Positions 1 through 13,617 of a stretch of 64,000 nt of DNA are shown one piece after another. The position numbers were made by a program, and so were the translations under genes. The notes below the pieces were generated by a model that saw only the letters and a program-made list of their open reading frames with translations, made no database searches and had not been told where the DNA came from. The stretch comes from Ceratopteris richardii (lineage: Eukaryota > Streptophyta > Polypodiopsida > Polypodiales > Pteridaceae), in contig CM035427.1 in assembly GCA_020310875.1 (NCBI GenBank), positions 90,804,957-90,868,956 on the forward strand. Reading direction: 5' to 3'. Each line of letters begins with the position of its first letter. Positions within the stretch are counted from its first letter, which is position 1.

Positions 1-2726
1 TGAAATCTATATTAAAGGAAGTTTCTCATCCCAATTACCTGGATAACCTAGAGAATAACAACGTAATAAATCTAAAATATTACTATTTGTAGCTTCACTT
101 TTCCCATTACTTTCAAGATGCAATGCAGAGCTAAAGTCTATTTTAGAACCTAAAATTTGAAATAATGCAACCCAAAAGTGATAAAAGAGAATATCTCGAT
201 CTGAAAGAATAAATTTTGGAAAACCATGATGTGGAAGAATACATTTAATAAATAACAAAGCAACTTGAGGTGCAGAAAGAGTCTTTTTACAAGGAACGAA
301 ATATGCTTCTTTACTAAATCTATAAAAAATTTCCAAATCATATCATTATGTGATGAAGTTGTAGGAAGACTAGTAATAAAATCCATAGAAATTTGTTTCC
401 ATGGTCCATTAGGTATGAGAAGTGGCATTAATAATCCAAATACTTTACCATGAATTATTTTCACACATTGACACACAATGTAATGGGAAACATATTGTGC
501 AATATCCTTTTCCATATTGGGCCAAAAGAAAAACTCTTTACACGTAGAAATAGTACTTTGTATGCCCCTTTGACCCATATATGGTGGTTCATGCATCTCT
601 TTCATAACAAATTCTTTAAAACATTGTGTGATGCATAACTTGTGGTCAAAATACAAGAATCCATTATGAAAAGTGTAATGATCCTCACTAAATGTTGTAG
701 AATTATTGAAAGCATTCCATGTTTGTGAAAAATACGAATTAAATGCATAAGTAATAACCATGTCATGAAGTGAATGAATATGAAAAGTAGAAATATTATT
801 GATAGAAACAATATTTGTTTGGGGGGATGTGAAATGACTAAGGGCATCAGCTACAACATTAGCTTTTGCCAGGTTGATATTGAATCACAGGCTGAAAATT
901 TTGTATGAATGAAGCCCATTTATTGTGTCGGTCTAAATCAATGGTTGATTTAATAAATGCTTAACAACTTGTTGGTCTGTTTTGATTATGACTTCTGAAC
1001 CCATAAGGTAATGTTTCCAAATTTTTAAAGCATGCACAACAACTAAAAGTTCCTCATCATATGCACTATAATTCTTTTTTGAAGGTTTGAGTTTCCTACT
1101 TTCAAATGCATTAGGATACTCATTTTGCATTAATAAAACACCTATACCTAGACCACTAGCATCTATAGTTACATAGAAAGGTTTTGCAAAATCTGGTAAT
1201 TGCAAAACAGGTGCATGAGAAAGTGCATGTTTTAGTTTTCAAAAGATTGTTGTTGTGCTAATCCCCATGCAAATTTTAACTTTTTCTTCAATAATAATGT
1301 GAGTGGGAGTGTTAAAGAAGAAAAGCCTTTTAAAAAATTTCTATAAAAACTAGCTAGTCCTAGAAAAGAGTGGACATCATTTAGAGATTGAGGTATAGGC
1401 CATTCTTGAATTACTTTAATTCTCTTTGGATCTACATGAACACATTGCTAGAAACAACATGTCCTAAATGCTCTAATTCTTTTTGGAAAAAGTAACTCTT
1501 TTTAGGATTATCATAAAGTTTTTTTTTGCATAAGAAAACAAAAACTCTTGCTAAATGCTTTTCATGGTCATTGTCATTCTCACTATAGACAAGTATATCA
1601 TCAAAGAAAACAAGAACAAAAGCTTGGTATTCAAGGAAAATGTTATCCATCATGCATGTAAATGTAGCACGTGCATTGGTAACTCCAAAAGGCATTACCA
1701 TGAATTGAAAGTGACCAATTTGAGTTCTAAAGGTAGTCTTATAAATGTCATTTTGTGTCATTCATATCTGATGATACCTAGATAAAAGATCAATTTTGTT
1801 AAAAACACGTTCTCCATGAAGTTTATCTAGCAAATCATCTATCCTAGGAGTAGGATATCTATTTTTATTGTGATCTTATTGAGTGCTCTATAGTCAATAC
1901 ACATCCTATAGGTCTTGTTCTTCTTCTCTACTAAAAGAATAGGTGCTCCAAAGGAAGAAGAACTAGGTCTTATAAGTCCTTTGTGAAGTAAATCCTTAAC
2001 TTGATTAGTTATCTCTTGTTGATGCAAAGTTCCATGCCTATAAGGTGCTTTATGGGGAGGAGAAATACCAATAATTAAGTCTATGTTTTGATCAAGAGAT
2101 CCCCTAGAAGGTGGCATTGTAGAAGGAAAATCACTCATAAAACAATCCTTATAGGAATCCATAAATGATTTTTGTGCGTCAAGAAGTGTATGTGTGTAAT
2201 CAACCATGTTATTGATAAAGACAATACATGAATTGTAGCCTTTCTTAAATGCACGTTTTACTTTTATGACTAATTAATTGAAAGGGTTGGAAGTCATGCA
2301 TTCTAGAAAAACAAATATCTTGATTGTTAAACTTAAAACTAATTGTCTGTGTATGAAATCAATGCATGGGTTATAATGATGATTGAAAGGAATGCCAAGT
2401 ATAACATCATAGGATTGTAAAGGAGCAATTCAAAATGTGCAATCATCTATGTATGAACATAAACAAATCTGAACATTATGCACTTCACGTGTAACATTAT
2501 ATCTATTTCCTTGAAATGAAGCTCTAACTTTATACATAGAAGGAAGTGGGTTTAATTGGAGATCTTGCACTAATGTATGAGAAATAAAATCATGCAAACT
2601 ACCATCATCATATAAAATATTAACAAATTTAACATTAATAGTACCTTGCATCCAAAGTAAAGAATGTATAGAAATTGTGTTACCCAAGATACTTAGCTCC
2701 TTATCGAGTGCTTATTTAGTCCAGGG

Positions 2727-2862
2727 AGGACAAGAGGTATAGTGGGTACAACGAGTACAGTGAGCATAGTGAGCACAAGGGGTACAGTGTGATAGTGAGC
2801 ACAAGGGTTACAGTGTGAAAGTTAGCATAGGGGGTACAGTGTGGCAGTGAGTACAATGCACA
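2727..2862. repeat. Short tandem repeats in the leader of L
   Basis: Degenerate units of about 20-30 bp built on 'gtgagcacaaggggtacagt' recur four to six times. They lie between the primer site and the coding region of element L. No coding role is apparent. Confidence 0.6.
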
Positions 2863-3041
2863 ATACCAAATTCAAAAAAAAAATTGAATAAAGTAACCGG
2901 TGAACCAAAACAAACAAATTTGATAAATAAAAACCTGGACTAGACAGTTGAGATAGTTGTTGATTAATGATCGGATGCCATGAATCATGATTGGATGTCG
3001 ATACATACACCTCCGTAGATGTGGCTTGGCTCTGATACCAC

Positions 3042-3463
3042 TGTTGACCTTTGGATCCCACAGACACACGTACGCAAACAATAGTACAAAAATGAAATCA
3101 CACAAAAGTACTCAAAGTATAGAAAGAGACAATAGACTAGACACTAGATGGGGTACAATCCCCCCCCCACATACTCTGATGGACGGTTCTATTAGAGCAT
3201 GTGTATTTATAGGTACTTATTATTACAACCTAAATAGAATATACATGAGGGGAGCGCTTTAAAAAGCTTGCTTTTTTACAAAAATCTACTTTATTTACAA
3301 AATTGTGATTTTTTTATTTTTACAAAAATGTCAATTTCTAAAGCAATCTATTATTAAAAAAAAAAACTAAAACACTATCATCTAAATATTCTTCTAAATA
3401 ACTTCAGAAAATATCTCAATAAGTCCACGTGCATTCACACCCTCATGAATCTTCACGGAGCAT
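3042..3463 (-). repeat. LTR of element L
   Basis: It starts TGTTGACC directly beside the Met-tRNA primer site and ends near a GGAGCA. It aligns loosely with the 496-bp LTR of element E: both have a C-run, a 'gcatgtatttatagg' TATA-like stretch and a similar tail. The outer end is approximate because the partner LTR is outside the window. Confidence 0.6.
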
Positions 3464-5487
3464 CAAGCTCTAGAAGTTCCTAGAGATAGCATATTGTTTA
3501 GAGAAGCTCAGTGGCAGCTTAAGGACCTTAAGCCACATAGATATCACGGCTCAACTAGTGCTAGGATTGCTCATACCATTGAGTAGTGGCTCAACAAGTG
3601 GAAGTAGCACTTTTGCTTATGCCATATCCTAGATGATATGCATAAGATTTAGTAGGCAACCTATAGCCTTATGGATGTCGCTCATAGGTGGTGGCATAAG
3701 GTAGAATAAGACAAGAAAGAACCCATGACTTGGGAATAGTTTAAAGTCTTGTTCTAGAATAATTTCATACCACTTGATGAGAGGTATATAGCACTAGACA
3801 CTTGGATCTTCATGAGTTAGAAGCACCAAACTATTCAAGAATTTTGGCATAAGTACTAAGAGGTACTTGTTAAAGTACCTGACACTATCCTAGAGTTTCT
3901 CGAGGTCCACAAGTTCATCTTGGGACTTAGAGAAACTATTAGAACTTTAGTGAGGAAGGAGAGGTGCCACTCCTTGGCACATGACACGGAGAAGGCTTTA
4001 GTCTATGAGGATGTCCAAAGGGGCATAGTCTCCGAGGGTCACATGTCCTCATGGACTAGATGAGTCGTTCCTCTTCTTCATCTACTCCTGGTTTGATCAG
4101 TGCACAACCTCATAAAGAGGCGAAGCTGGTGCACATGATCAAGATAGTTTCAGGAGGTAAAAGGAAAGTGTCTGCTCTAGTTGAGAGGGTGTATAATAAG
4201 TCTATTCTTACCCCTCAGCAGAAAGAGAAGGCAATGAAAGAGGGGTTATGCTATGGGTGTCTACGGTAGCACCTCTTCAAGGACTATCCTAAGGAAAAGA
4301 AACTAGTATCTACCATAGCTATTAATCCCACTTAGGCGAGGAGTGATGGAGATGAGGACTTTGGAGATTCCCCATCTTAGATATCATCTCCCATAGTGGG
4401 CATGATAATCACAAAGAAGATCCCTACTATGCGAGATGTTGTGCTTTCATTAGCGGCACAAAAAGGATACCAGTTTCCAGATACCAAAATCATTGTCATG
4501 AGGGGAGTCATGGCAAGACAACCTTTCAAGGTACTCTTTGACACTGGCTTGACACATAATGTGATTAGTTCTTGACTAGTTCAAGAGGCTACACCTAGAG
4601 ACTATGCAATCAGATTATGTGTACACAGTAGAGTTAGCCGAGAAGAAGGGCTTGACACATAATGTGATTAGTTCTTGACTAGTTCAAGAGGCTACACCTA
4701 GAGACTATGCAATCAGATTATGTGTACACAGTAGAGTTAGCCGAGTAGAGTTATCCCTACTATGCGAGATGTTGTGCTTACATTAGCGGCACAAAAAGGA
4801 TACCAGTTTCCAGATACCAAACTCATTGTCATGAGGGGAGTCATGGCAAGACAACCTTTCCAGGTACTCTTTGACACTGGCTTGACACATAATGTGATTA
4901 GTTCTTGACTAGTTCAAGAGGCTACACCTAGAGACTATGCAATCAGATTATGTGTACACAGTAGAGTTAGCCGAGAAGAAGGGAACTGAGACATGGGACC
5001 AACGAGTTGTTGGTTTCAGATCCAGCCATATGAGGAAAGACTGGATTTTGAGATAGCTAGACTGGCATGTTTTGATGTAGTTCTAAGTAAGAAGTGGCAT
5101 GCTAGGACACAACCAATCATTGACTTTTCATCACATGTGTACAAGTTTGAGCATGAGGGGAGGCAACTACTGATCCACGGAGAGCCACATCTCCAAGAGA
5201 TGCGATTGGTAACTGCTACCACATTGTGTAAGATTGATTGTAAGTATATTTATTTACTTAATTTTGTGTATTTTTTCTGTATTATGATGGATTCATGCAG
5301 TCATGGAATCTCTAGTTGGAATGCTCAAGCACTTTCAGAGAAAGTAAGAGCAAAACTCCAAGAGTTATTCTTGAAAGAATTGCCTCCTTGTAGGAACATT
5401 GAGCATAGAATCAAATTGGTACTAGGAGCGAGTCCAACTGCTCAACCATCATTTTGAATGAGTTTGCAAGGGGAGAATGAGGTTCAC
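3464..5487 (+). mobile_element. Element M, left arm: Ty3/gypsy gag and protease region
   Basis: This is plus-strand gypsy coding sequence. Gag-like text is visible at about 3640-4270 (for example the stretch around 4060-4265 ending in a Cys-rich GLCYGCL). A retroviral-type aspartic protease region follows at about 4490-4650 (VLFDTGLTHNVISS), then the pre-RT spacer up to about 5460. The reading stops just short of reverse transcriptase, which resumes at 26942 on the far side of element J. J is flanked by TTCAC (5483-5487) and TTTAC (26942-26946), so the two arms are one element split by J. M is heavily broken and is among the oldest elements here. Its 5' end lies left of element L, outside the window. 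Confidence 0.7.
4420..4985 (+). repeat. Internal tandem duplication in the protease region of M
   Basis: About 225 bp from 4420 (atccctactatgcgagatgt...) recur from about 4751. The last 95 bp of the unit (cttgacacataatgtgatta...) are present three times, starting near 4549, 4650 and 4880. The copies are nearly identical, so the duplication is much younger than the element carrying it. Confidence 0.85.
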
Positions 5488-5782
5488 GATCACCGTTAGT
5501 GTCCATGTGAAAGGCCAAATGACCATCAAACACTTCTTTGTATATGTTCTTTAATAAAACATGTAGTGGCCTGGTCAGTCACAAAGTGTAAGTTCGATCG
5601 CATTTGTAAGACCTAAGAAGTCTATATTCGTGCTCCTTGTGTACTGCATTTTTCATTTTGGAGCCCCTGTATGGAGTACCGGTGCGACCCTAAGAGCTCG
5701 GTTTTCTACTTCGAGGATATCATCATGGAGCTCTCGAGAGAAAAAAGAGCACATTGCGGTGCATTGCCATCAAAATACTTCA
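5488..5782 (+). repeat. 5' LTR of element J
   Basis: It matches 26641-26941 over its whole length, for example 'gtgaaaggccaaatg', 'cgcatttgtaagacctaaga' and the end 'gcattgccatcaaaatactt'. It is followed at once by a primer-site-like ccggtatcagag. The two LTRs differ at many sites, which fits an old insertion. Confidence 0.75.
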
Positions 5783-5794
5783 CCGGTATCAGAG

Positions 5795-6188
5795 TAGTTC
5801 AACACAAAAGCTTTGTTCCTTTTGTGCAAGCGAAGCGAGCACCCCCTAGCTTTCTCCAAGGCTTACGACTAAGGTGGCGACCAAGGCATAGACCTTGGCA
5901 TACCTTTTCATCCGAGATCTTGAAGTCACTATTGATGCCGTTGGCTGCATGCGAGGGAGGACCTCAATGATCAAGGAAGATAGAGGTTCTCGGTACTTCC
6001 CGAGAGGTCACCCATCCCACTACTATTCCCCCTGGAGCTCTCTTAACCATGGCTATCTCTTGCCATTAAGATACACCCTTGTGGTGTCCGAAGAAGGGGA
6101 AAGACTAAGGTGAACACTACCTTGAACATTTTTTGGTCCCTCAAAGCTTCATTCTTTGCTTTCAAAGCCTATTTTTGAAGCATTTTAC
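5795..6188 (+). other. 5' leader of J, left part
   Basis: This is noncoding sequence between the J primer site and the left end of transposon T. I recognise no gene here. Two short open frames occur, but neither resembles a known protein. The leader continues after T at 22338. Confidence 0.5.
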
Positions 6189-6192
6189 GGGT

Positions 6193-6218
6193 AACAGCGA
6201 GTCGTAACAAACGAGAAC
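6193..6218 (+). repeat. Left terminal inverted repeat of T
   Basis: It begins AACAGCGAGTC and ends AACAAACGAGAAC. It aligns base for base with the reverse complement of 22308-22333, with five mismatches and no gaps. It also aligns with the end of the second copy at 30872-30897. GGGT precedes it. Confidence 0.68.
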
Positions 6219-6648
6219 TATGTCATAAAAAGAGAACACTCTCGTCAAAAATCAAGCAAATGGCAGCTTATGTTTGAGATTCCTTTATACCAGTATACAT
6301 ATATTACAAAAATGAGGTGAAAACATGTGATTTTTGACATTTTTTGTCATTTTCTCATAAAAAAAGAGCTCAAAATGTAGTCAAAATTTCACTATATAAG
6401 GCATTGACATGTCCCAAAATGTATATGATAAGACATTGACATGTCCAAAATCTAAATGATAGGACATTGACATGTCTAAAATCTATATAAAGAATGTAGA
6501 ACTAAATAGTTCTTATACAAAAATAACATTTTAGACATATTTTTAATGGGTGGATATCTGATTGTTAGTCAAAATTGCTACAAAACATGGTTTCATTAAC
6601 CAAACTACTTCGAGGCATTTACAAAAGCACTAAAAATGTCTGAGAGCT
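6219..6648 (-). other. 3' noncoding part of the T transposase gene
   Basis: It lies between the transposase stop and the left terminus. It has AT-rich stretches and a short repeated phrase 'aggacattgacatgtc' near 6400-6480. The segment near the terminus (6218-6310) is conserved in the second copy at 30770-30875. No gene is seen. Confidence 0.55.
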
Positions 6649-8082
6649 TCAATGCATCTCACAACTTTGTCGATCTATGTCTACACCCTCATCATCTGAT
6701 GCACTTGATTCAGTCTCATACTGTTGAGAGCTCTCTTCTTCTTCTTCTATATCCACAAGAGCTCTGTCTTCATCCACGTACATACCAAATTCTGCAGGAT
6801 CATGCACAACTCTTCTTGTTTGCCTATGATTTCCTGTACCACATACATCTGGAAGCTTTTGTTTTATCATGTTGATGGTTGCTTTCCTCAAGTGACCTGT
6901 TTTTGTCAAGGAAAAATCATAAACAAGAATATCTACATCATCCATTTTAAGAGTGGATGTGCTTCGAAAATTCTTTTTCTTTTTTGAACCTGTTCGTTTA
7001 GTATCACACACCATTTCTAAGTTATATTTACCTGTGAATGCATTACTACTTTTAGTGTAATACCAATGCACCATCAAAGCCTCTATTCTTCTCTGATCAA
7101 TATCTTTAGTTATCTCTAAAACCTTTGCAATCCAAAATGGTCTGGTAGCCTCATCACCATCAGCAAGAACTACAATAAGTGTTCCAACATTTATCTCTAT
7201 TAAATTTCCTTGCCATCTTGCTTCTGCCTGTTTTGTCATCCTTGGGCCTACATAAATATTTCTTTCTGGTGGATGTATAAAACTTTGAAGTGCATCTGCA
7301 TTACATGCTTGGGCCACATTCACGGATCTTTGTGTACAAAAATCCCATGTGAATGGAACATCAACTGGCCAGTGACCTGCAATTGTATACTGTATAATCT
7401 CTTCTTGATGATTGAAAAAGTCCTCCCACCAAGATACATCTTGATCTCCAGCATATTTTTTTGCACGCTCAATATCTCTCTTCTTTTCAATGAGTGCATG
7501 CATCTAGCTTTTAATTTGATCAACCACATTTCCACATCTTTCTGTATTGTTTTTATCTTCATATGGTGATTGTTCTGCACCATACACTGTCACAGTAGAC
7601 AAATTAGGCACCTGCAATAAGAATCTGTATCCCTCTTTAGGCTCCCACCCAAGAGAAGATGAATATTGCTTTGCAAATAAAAGGGTTATTTCATCAACCC
7701 TCCTCATCAAGAATACATGGTTGAAACTAATATTGTGCAATGGAGCCAAAACCTTAGCACTATTATCAAGGCCCATTGAGCAAAAGTGCTTAAAGTCATA
7801 AATCTGTGTGAGGTGTTGAACTTCTGGTTTTGGAGTATATGCTTCTGAAATCAACTCAGATAAAATCGTAAGAGTAAAAGCATTGTTACGTGCCAACTTC
7901 TTAGAGAAAGTAATGAACATTTGATCAATGTGATCATGAGTGTGGCCAACCAGAAGGAAATTTACCTTAACCTTCTAAAATACCTGTTTTTCAACAAGCA
8001 TGCTTAAATATCCAAAGACTGTAGAATTTTTATTCTCTCTTGCAGTATTATCTAGTTGCAAATATAGAGTTGGTGGCAAAAG

Positions 8083-9354
8083 TGTTGGAGCAAGTCTATG
8101 ACAAGCCTAAGTATTGGCTTGAGTCTCACAAAGTCTTAGAAGAAGCTTTAAAAAGAAGACTATGTAAAGTTCACTTGTGAACTACCTCTTGTAACTTTTG
8201 AAGAGTTTACTTAATGTAAAAGTAAGAGAATCTTAAGTGGTTGAGTCCACATGATCAGGAATGGAAAGAGGAGCCACGAATTCGTGATTTGTGGTAGGTA
8301 GAGAATCAAATCAATCATTGATTGATTGGAGAGTGATTGAGGGAAGTTAGCCTCCCAAACTCAACTATAAATAGATGGCAGTTTTAGTCGTGGTTAGAGA
8401 GACCTATGTGAAGACCTCCAAGAGTCGAGCTTTATGCCATATCAAGGTGTGATTACAAGGCACACATATGTATCAGTAAGTCATTGTATTTTACAAGCAA
8501 TATACTTTCATTTTCATGATTATTTGAGTTCATCTTTCCATGTTCTTGTGAAGTGTACTACTCACTGCCATTACTCTCAGTTTTCTCAGTCAGCTTGCAG
8601 AGATGTTTTCTCTGAGCTTGGTGCATCATTTTCAGTGATGTAACTTGGTAAAGTTAGCTCTATAAGTCTACTATATGCTCATAAATTTTCATGTCATTTG
8701 GATGTTGCAATCTTCAGTTATGTTCATTTGAAGTCAACAGGGTTTGTTCATCTTCACCTCTCTGTCAGGTACCCGACTTTTTCACTCATCTTGTCAGAGA
8801 TGTTTCTCAGTGGTTACTTATCCAAATTCAGTGATTTAAAACTTTTTGGATTCAACTTACTGTCTACTATAACCATAAATATTTTCATAATCATTGGATT
8901 TCTACATTTTGAGTTATGGTGATTTTTCTGCTCACTGGTCTATTTCTGTAGCAGCCCATGAAAATCGGGATGAAGTCATCACTTGTTAAAACTCATTCTC
9001 AGTGTGTGCTTTGTTATTTTTGATGAGATTACTCTTGAAAGTTAGCTCTTTAAGCTACCTAGACTTCCCCAAGAGGAATTAAGCTAATTGCTGTTGTGCT
9101 CAGAGAATTATGTAAAACACTCGACAGGTGTATGAACCAAGAATAGCAAGTTTTCACCTCTGAGCTAACTCCAACTTATCTGTTTTGATCTATCTTTTTG
9201 AGAGTGATCTTCCAAGGTACATAGGGTGTCTAATACATCCATTGGCAAGCTAAAAGGGCCCACCATATACTCCTGGAGTTCATTTGGTTGGTGTAGATCA
9301 AGGATTTTGCAACACCTCTTCATCTTCAAGCACATACCTATCCATCTCTTCACA
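8083..9354 (+). repeat. 5' LTR of A
   Basis: It begins TGTTGGAGCAAG and ends TTCACA, directly before the primer site. A TATAAATAG box at 8366-8374 is the likely core promoter. It is the same length as the 3' LTR. Confidence 0.95.
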
Positions 9355-9371
9355 GTGGTATCAGAGCAAGG

Positions 9372-12300
9372 TTGGACAACATGGCAGATGGATTTCCTTC
9401 ATCAATTGACAAATTAGACAGAGGTAACTACTCAGCTTGGTCATTAAGAATGGAAGCCTATCTCCAAGGTAGAAGTTTATATGGTTATGTGGCTGGAGAT
9501 GAAGTTATGCCAAGTTTCAGGAATAAAAGTCAACCAACACAAGAAGAGCAAGAAAGATTGAGCACATGCTGCTCCAAGGATGCACTTGCAAGGTCTTATC
9601 TCCTCAACTCTATCTCAGAGTTTTTGTTGCCTCACATTAGAAGTTGTAAGACATCTCAGGAAGTGTGGGATGCACTTGAAGCTTTCTTTTCTTCAAGTAC
9701 TAAAGCTAGGAAGCATCAACTATGGCTGGATTTCACAACTCTCAAGAAGGCTCCCAAACAAAATGTGACTGATTTTGTCACAAAGCTCAAGGACATAGCG
9801 AATCAGTTGGGAAGCATTGGAGAGGTAATAGATGAAGAGCAAATTGTAAGGCAGGTCATCAATGGCTTGAAGGCAGATGATAAGTGGGAAGCATTCACCA
9901 CAGCTATGGATTTGTACATGGACATGCATGTACCTGATTTCAACACACTCATTGGACAACTACTTACTCAAGAGGCAAAGCTTATCAAAAATGGAGAAAG
10001 CTCTAAAGGTAATCAATCTTCAGCTTTATACACGGATAAAAGCAAGTCTAAAGATAACAAAGGAAAGGCAAAGAAAGTGGATGATGAAGCAGGTACATAT
10101 CAAGATAACTATGCAGGTAGAGGAAGACATGGCAGAGGTAGAGGAAGAGGAGGTAGACAAGGCAGGGGGAGATCCCAAGACTCCAACTCATGTTCTATTT
10201 GTGGATTAACTAATCATACAATTGAAAATTGCTTTAGGAATTCCAGGAATCAAAGAGGCAGAGGATACAATAGAGGAAGTTATGGCTACTCAAGAGGAAG
10301 GTTCAGCAACTACCATGGCAACTACAACAACTACAATTATTCAAACTATCAAGGAGGCTACAAAGGAAGGAGAGACTACAATAACTACACAGAAGAATCA
10401 AACAAAGAGGATTCATTATTGATCATGAACATGGCTATGCCACAAGGTAAATCTGATGAGCATGTTTTCTACATAGATTCAGGTTGTTCAAATCATGTGG
10501 CAGGAAATGTGGCACTCCTATCAGATTTAGAGGATCCAAGGAATAAGCATGAGGTACAAACAGGAGATGATACAAAACATCCTGTGGAGAAAATAGGCAA
10601 TGTCAAAGCACCTGATGGAAACATCAACCTACTCAGTAAGGTACTCTATGTCCCTACCATTACAAAGAATTTGATAAGTGTTGGGCAGATAGTAGAGAAA
10701 GGGTTGCAAGTCAGGTTCACAAAAGCAGGAGCATTTGTTGAAGATCCAAGTCAAGGATTCAGAAGAATTGCAAAAGGTGAAAAGACAGGTAGATTGTTCA
10801 CATTTGAATTACAGGACACTAGAAACATTGCTCTCTTTAATTATGGTAGTCAGACACTCACAGAATTGGAAGTATGGCACAAAAGGTTAGAACATATTGG
10901 TGAAAGGTCATTAAAGCAAATCTGCAGGGACCAAAGTGTACTTGGACTTCCTAATTTGTCAAAACAACATATGATTTATAAGTGCAGTGCATGTCAATTT
11001 GGAAAGTCTCACAGGTTACCATTCATGAAGAAAGGTTATATGCATGGAGATCTCTTGGAGTTGGTTCATACAGATGTATGGGGACCTAGCAAGGAAGCTT
11101 CAATATCTGGATCAAGGTATTATGTTTCCTTTATTGATGATTGCAGCAGATGGACTATCCTATTCTTTATGAAACACAAAGATGAAGTTTTTTCATGTTT
11201 CAAAAGATATTTGGCTCTTGTGGAGAATCAAACAGGTAAATCACTAAAAAGGCTAAGGTCAGATGGAAGGGGAGAATACTTCTCCCATGATTTTGATTCT
11301 TTTCTTCAAGAAAGAGGAATCAAAAGAGAGGTAACTACAAGGTACACTCCTGAGCAAAATGGAGTGGCAGAAAGGAGGAATAGGACAATTGTTGAAGTTG
11401 CAAGGTCTATGTTAAATGAAAAGCATTTACCTAATTACTTATGGGTTGAGGCTGTATCTACAGCCACTTGATTAACAGGTTGCCTTCAAAATCCCTTGAT
11501 GGGATGACTCCATATGAGGCTTGGAATGGAAGAAGACCAAGCTTAGATCATTGTAAAATTTTTGGATGTATTGCTTTTGCTCATGTTCCTTCACAGGTTA
11601 GAGGCAAGATGGATCCAAAGGCAGAAAGGTGTGTATTTATTGGATATGAAAACAATCAAAAGGGCTACAGGTTATACAACCCTACCAACAAAGGATTCTT
11701 GGTAAGCAGAGATGTAGTTTTTGATGAGAACAATTCATGGTATGAAGATTCATGCAGGAAGATCAATTTACCATATGATCTTGAAGAAGATTTTCCAAAG
11801 CTTGGTAGAGAACAATCAAAGATTGAAGAACAAGACACCTCGGAGGATGATGAAGAATCTCACATGGAAAAGATCAAAGCATGGAAGTCTAAAGGTAAAG
11901 CAAAATTGCAGGAACTTGGACATGAGGCAGAATCATCACATCATGGCCTAAGAAGATCTATGAGGGAAAAGAAAAAACCAGAAAGGTATGGGTTTGACAC
12001 CTCATTAGTAACTAAACATTCTATCTACATAGCACAGGACATAAACCAAGAGGAGCCATCATCATTCGAAGAGGCCAAAGCAAAAATAGAATGGAAGCAT
12101 GCAATGAAGGAAGAGATTGAAGCACTTGAGGAAAACAACACTTGGGATTTAGTGCCCAAGACTTCATCCATGAAGGTAATAGGCTCAAGATGGGTCTATA
12201 AACTCAAGAAGAATTCTGATCGTTCAATTAACAGGTATAAGGCAAGGCTTGTAGCAAAAGGCTTTGCACAAACTCAGGGAATTGATTATGAGGAGACCTT

Positions 12301-13585
12301 CTCTCCTGTGGCAAAGATGCCTACTATTAGGGTTTTGCTTAGTATTGCCTCTTCCAAGAATTGGAAGATACTTCAACTAGATGTAAAGAATGCATTTTTG
12401 AATGGTTGGATAACAGAAGAGGTATATATGGCACAACCACCTGGTTTTGAGAATCAAGTTTATCCTGATTATGTGTGTAAACTTAACAAAGCATTGTATG
12501 GTCTCAAGCAAGCTCCAAGAGCTTGGAATTTCAGGCTTGTTTCATTCTTGCAGGACAAAGGCTTTCAACCAAGCAAGGCAGATCCTTCACTCTTTATTAA
12601 AAAGAGTAATTCCGAGGTCATCTACCTATGTGTATATGTAGATGATATTATATTGACACGAAATGATGCAGATGGTATGAAGAAGATCAAAGATCAGATG
12701 AGAGAAGAGTTCAAGATAAGTGATTTGGGTTCACTTACCTACTTCCTAGGTTTGGAAGTTGTCTACAAAGATCATGGTTTGTTTCTCACTCAAAGGAAGT
12801 ACATTAAGGACATGTTGGCAAAATTCAAGATGCAAGATTGTAAGATTGCAGGTACTCCAATGGAGGTCAATCACAAATTGAGCTCACATGAAGGTGAACT
12901 CATAGAGGACATCACATCATATCAAAGTCTAGTGGGTAGTCTCAACTATGCCACATTGACAAGAGTAGATATATGTTACAGTGTGAGTGTGCTAAGCCAA
13001 TTTATGCACACACCAAGGAAACCACATATGGATGCTGCCAAAAGGATTCTCAAGTATCTCAAAGGAACCATAAATGAAGGACTTTATTATCCTTATGTAT
13101 CTGATTTAGGTTTGAAGCTATTTTCTGATGCAGATTGGGCTAGCTCCAAGGAAGATAGAAGGAGCACTTCAGGTTATCTTACCTTTGCAGGTTCAAAGCT
13201 TATTTCATGGTCATCCAAGAAGCAACCCACAGTTGCTCTCTCTTCTACTGAAGCTGAATATAGAGGTCTTGCCATAGCTACACAAGAAGCTATGTGGATG
13301 AAGACATTATTCAAAGATCTTGGATTTGAGTTTCGAACTCCAACTATTTTTTGTGACAATATGAGTTCTATTCATTTGGCTGCTAATCCTATTTTTCATG
13401 CAAGGACTAAACATATTGAAGTTCATTATCACTATGTACGAGAGAAGGTTCTAAGCAAAGAGATTCAAATATCATATGTTTCCACTCATCAACAATGTGC
13501 AGATATTCTAACCAAAGCATTGGATGGTACAAAGCTTTGCAAATTCAAGGCTATGATTGGTTTGCAGGTAATCTTGGAAGATTGA
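9372..13585 (+). pseudogene. gag-pol region of A
   Basis: The domains follow copia order. Gag spans about 9372-10180 and is followed by a Gly/Arg-rich stretch and a zinc knuckle (CSICGLTNHTIENC, about 10190-10231). The aspartic protease is at about 10470 (YIDSGCSNHVAGN). The integrase zinc-binding part is at about 10870-11020 and its core at about 11065-11460 (LVHTDVWGP, YVSFIDDCSRW). Reverse transcriptase spans about 12110-12860 ([16 protein letters not shown]) and RNase H about 13130-13440 (SDADWASSKEDRRSTSGY). The protein would be a retrotransposon polyprotein. It looks nearly whole, with about one break. Confidence 0.9.
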
Positions 13586-13617
13586 AGACCTCAAGCATAC
13601 TTGGCTTGAGGGGGAGC

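Larger units (their letters stand above)
1..3463 (-). mobile_element. Element L: Ty3/gypsy retrotransposon, 3' part beyond window
   Basis: This is a minus-strand gypsy fossil that runs off the left edge of the window. Reading leftward from its LTR, the parts are a primer site complementary to initiator Met-tRNA (3029-3040, TGGTATCAGAGC on the minus strand), a leader with short repeats, a gag/protease remnant (about 2430-2690), reverse transcriptase (about 1430-2200, with MPFGVTNARATF and FFDDILVYSEN), RNase H (about 930-1205) and integrase (from about 850 to the edge). The layout and wording match element E at 54078-60643, so both belong to related chromodomain-type gypsy families. It is clearly broken, with many breaks, and is older than E. 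It appears to have inserted in element M, whose coding sequence resumes at 3464. Confidence 0.85.

Noticed and set aside
5671-6113. Two overlapping frames of 72-99 residues in the leader of J
   Set aside because: They have no similarity to known domains and lie in an LTR and leader, so they are probably chance frames.
9165-9353. Minus-strand frame matching the apparent C-terminus of the transposase frame at 14700-16277
   Set aside because: The shared peptide is LTR sequence of element A. The transposase frame only runs into it because of the insertion, so it is not transposase sequence.
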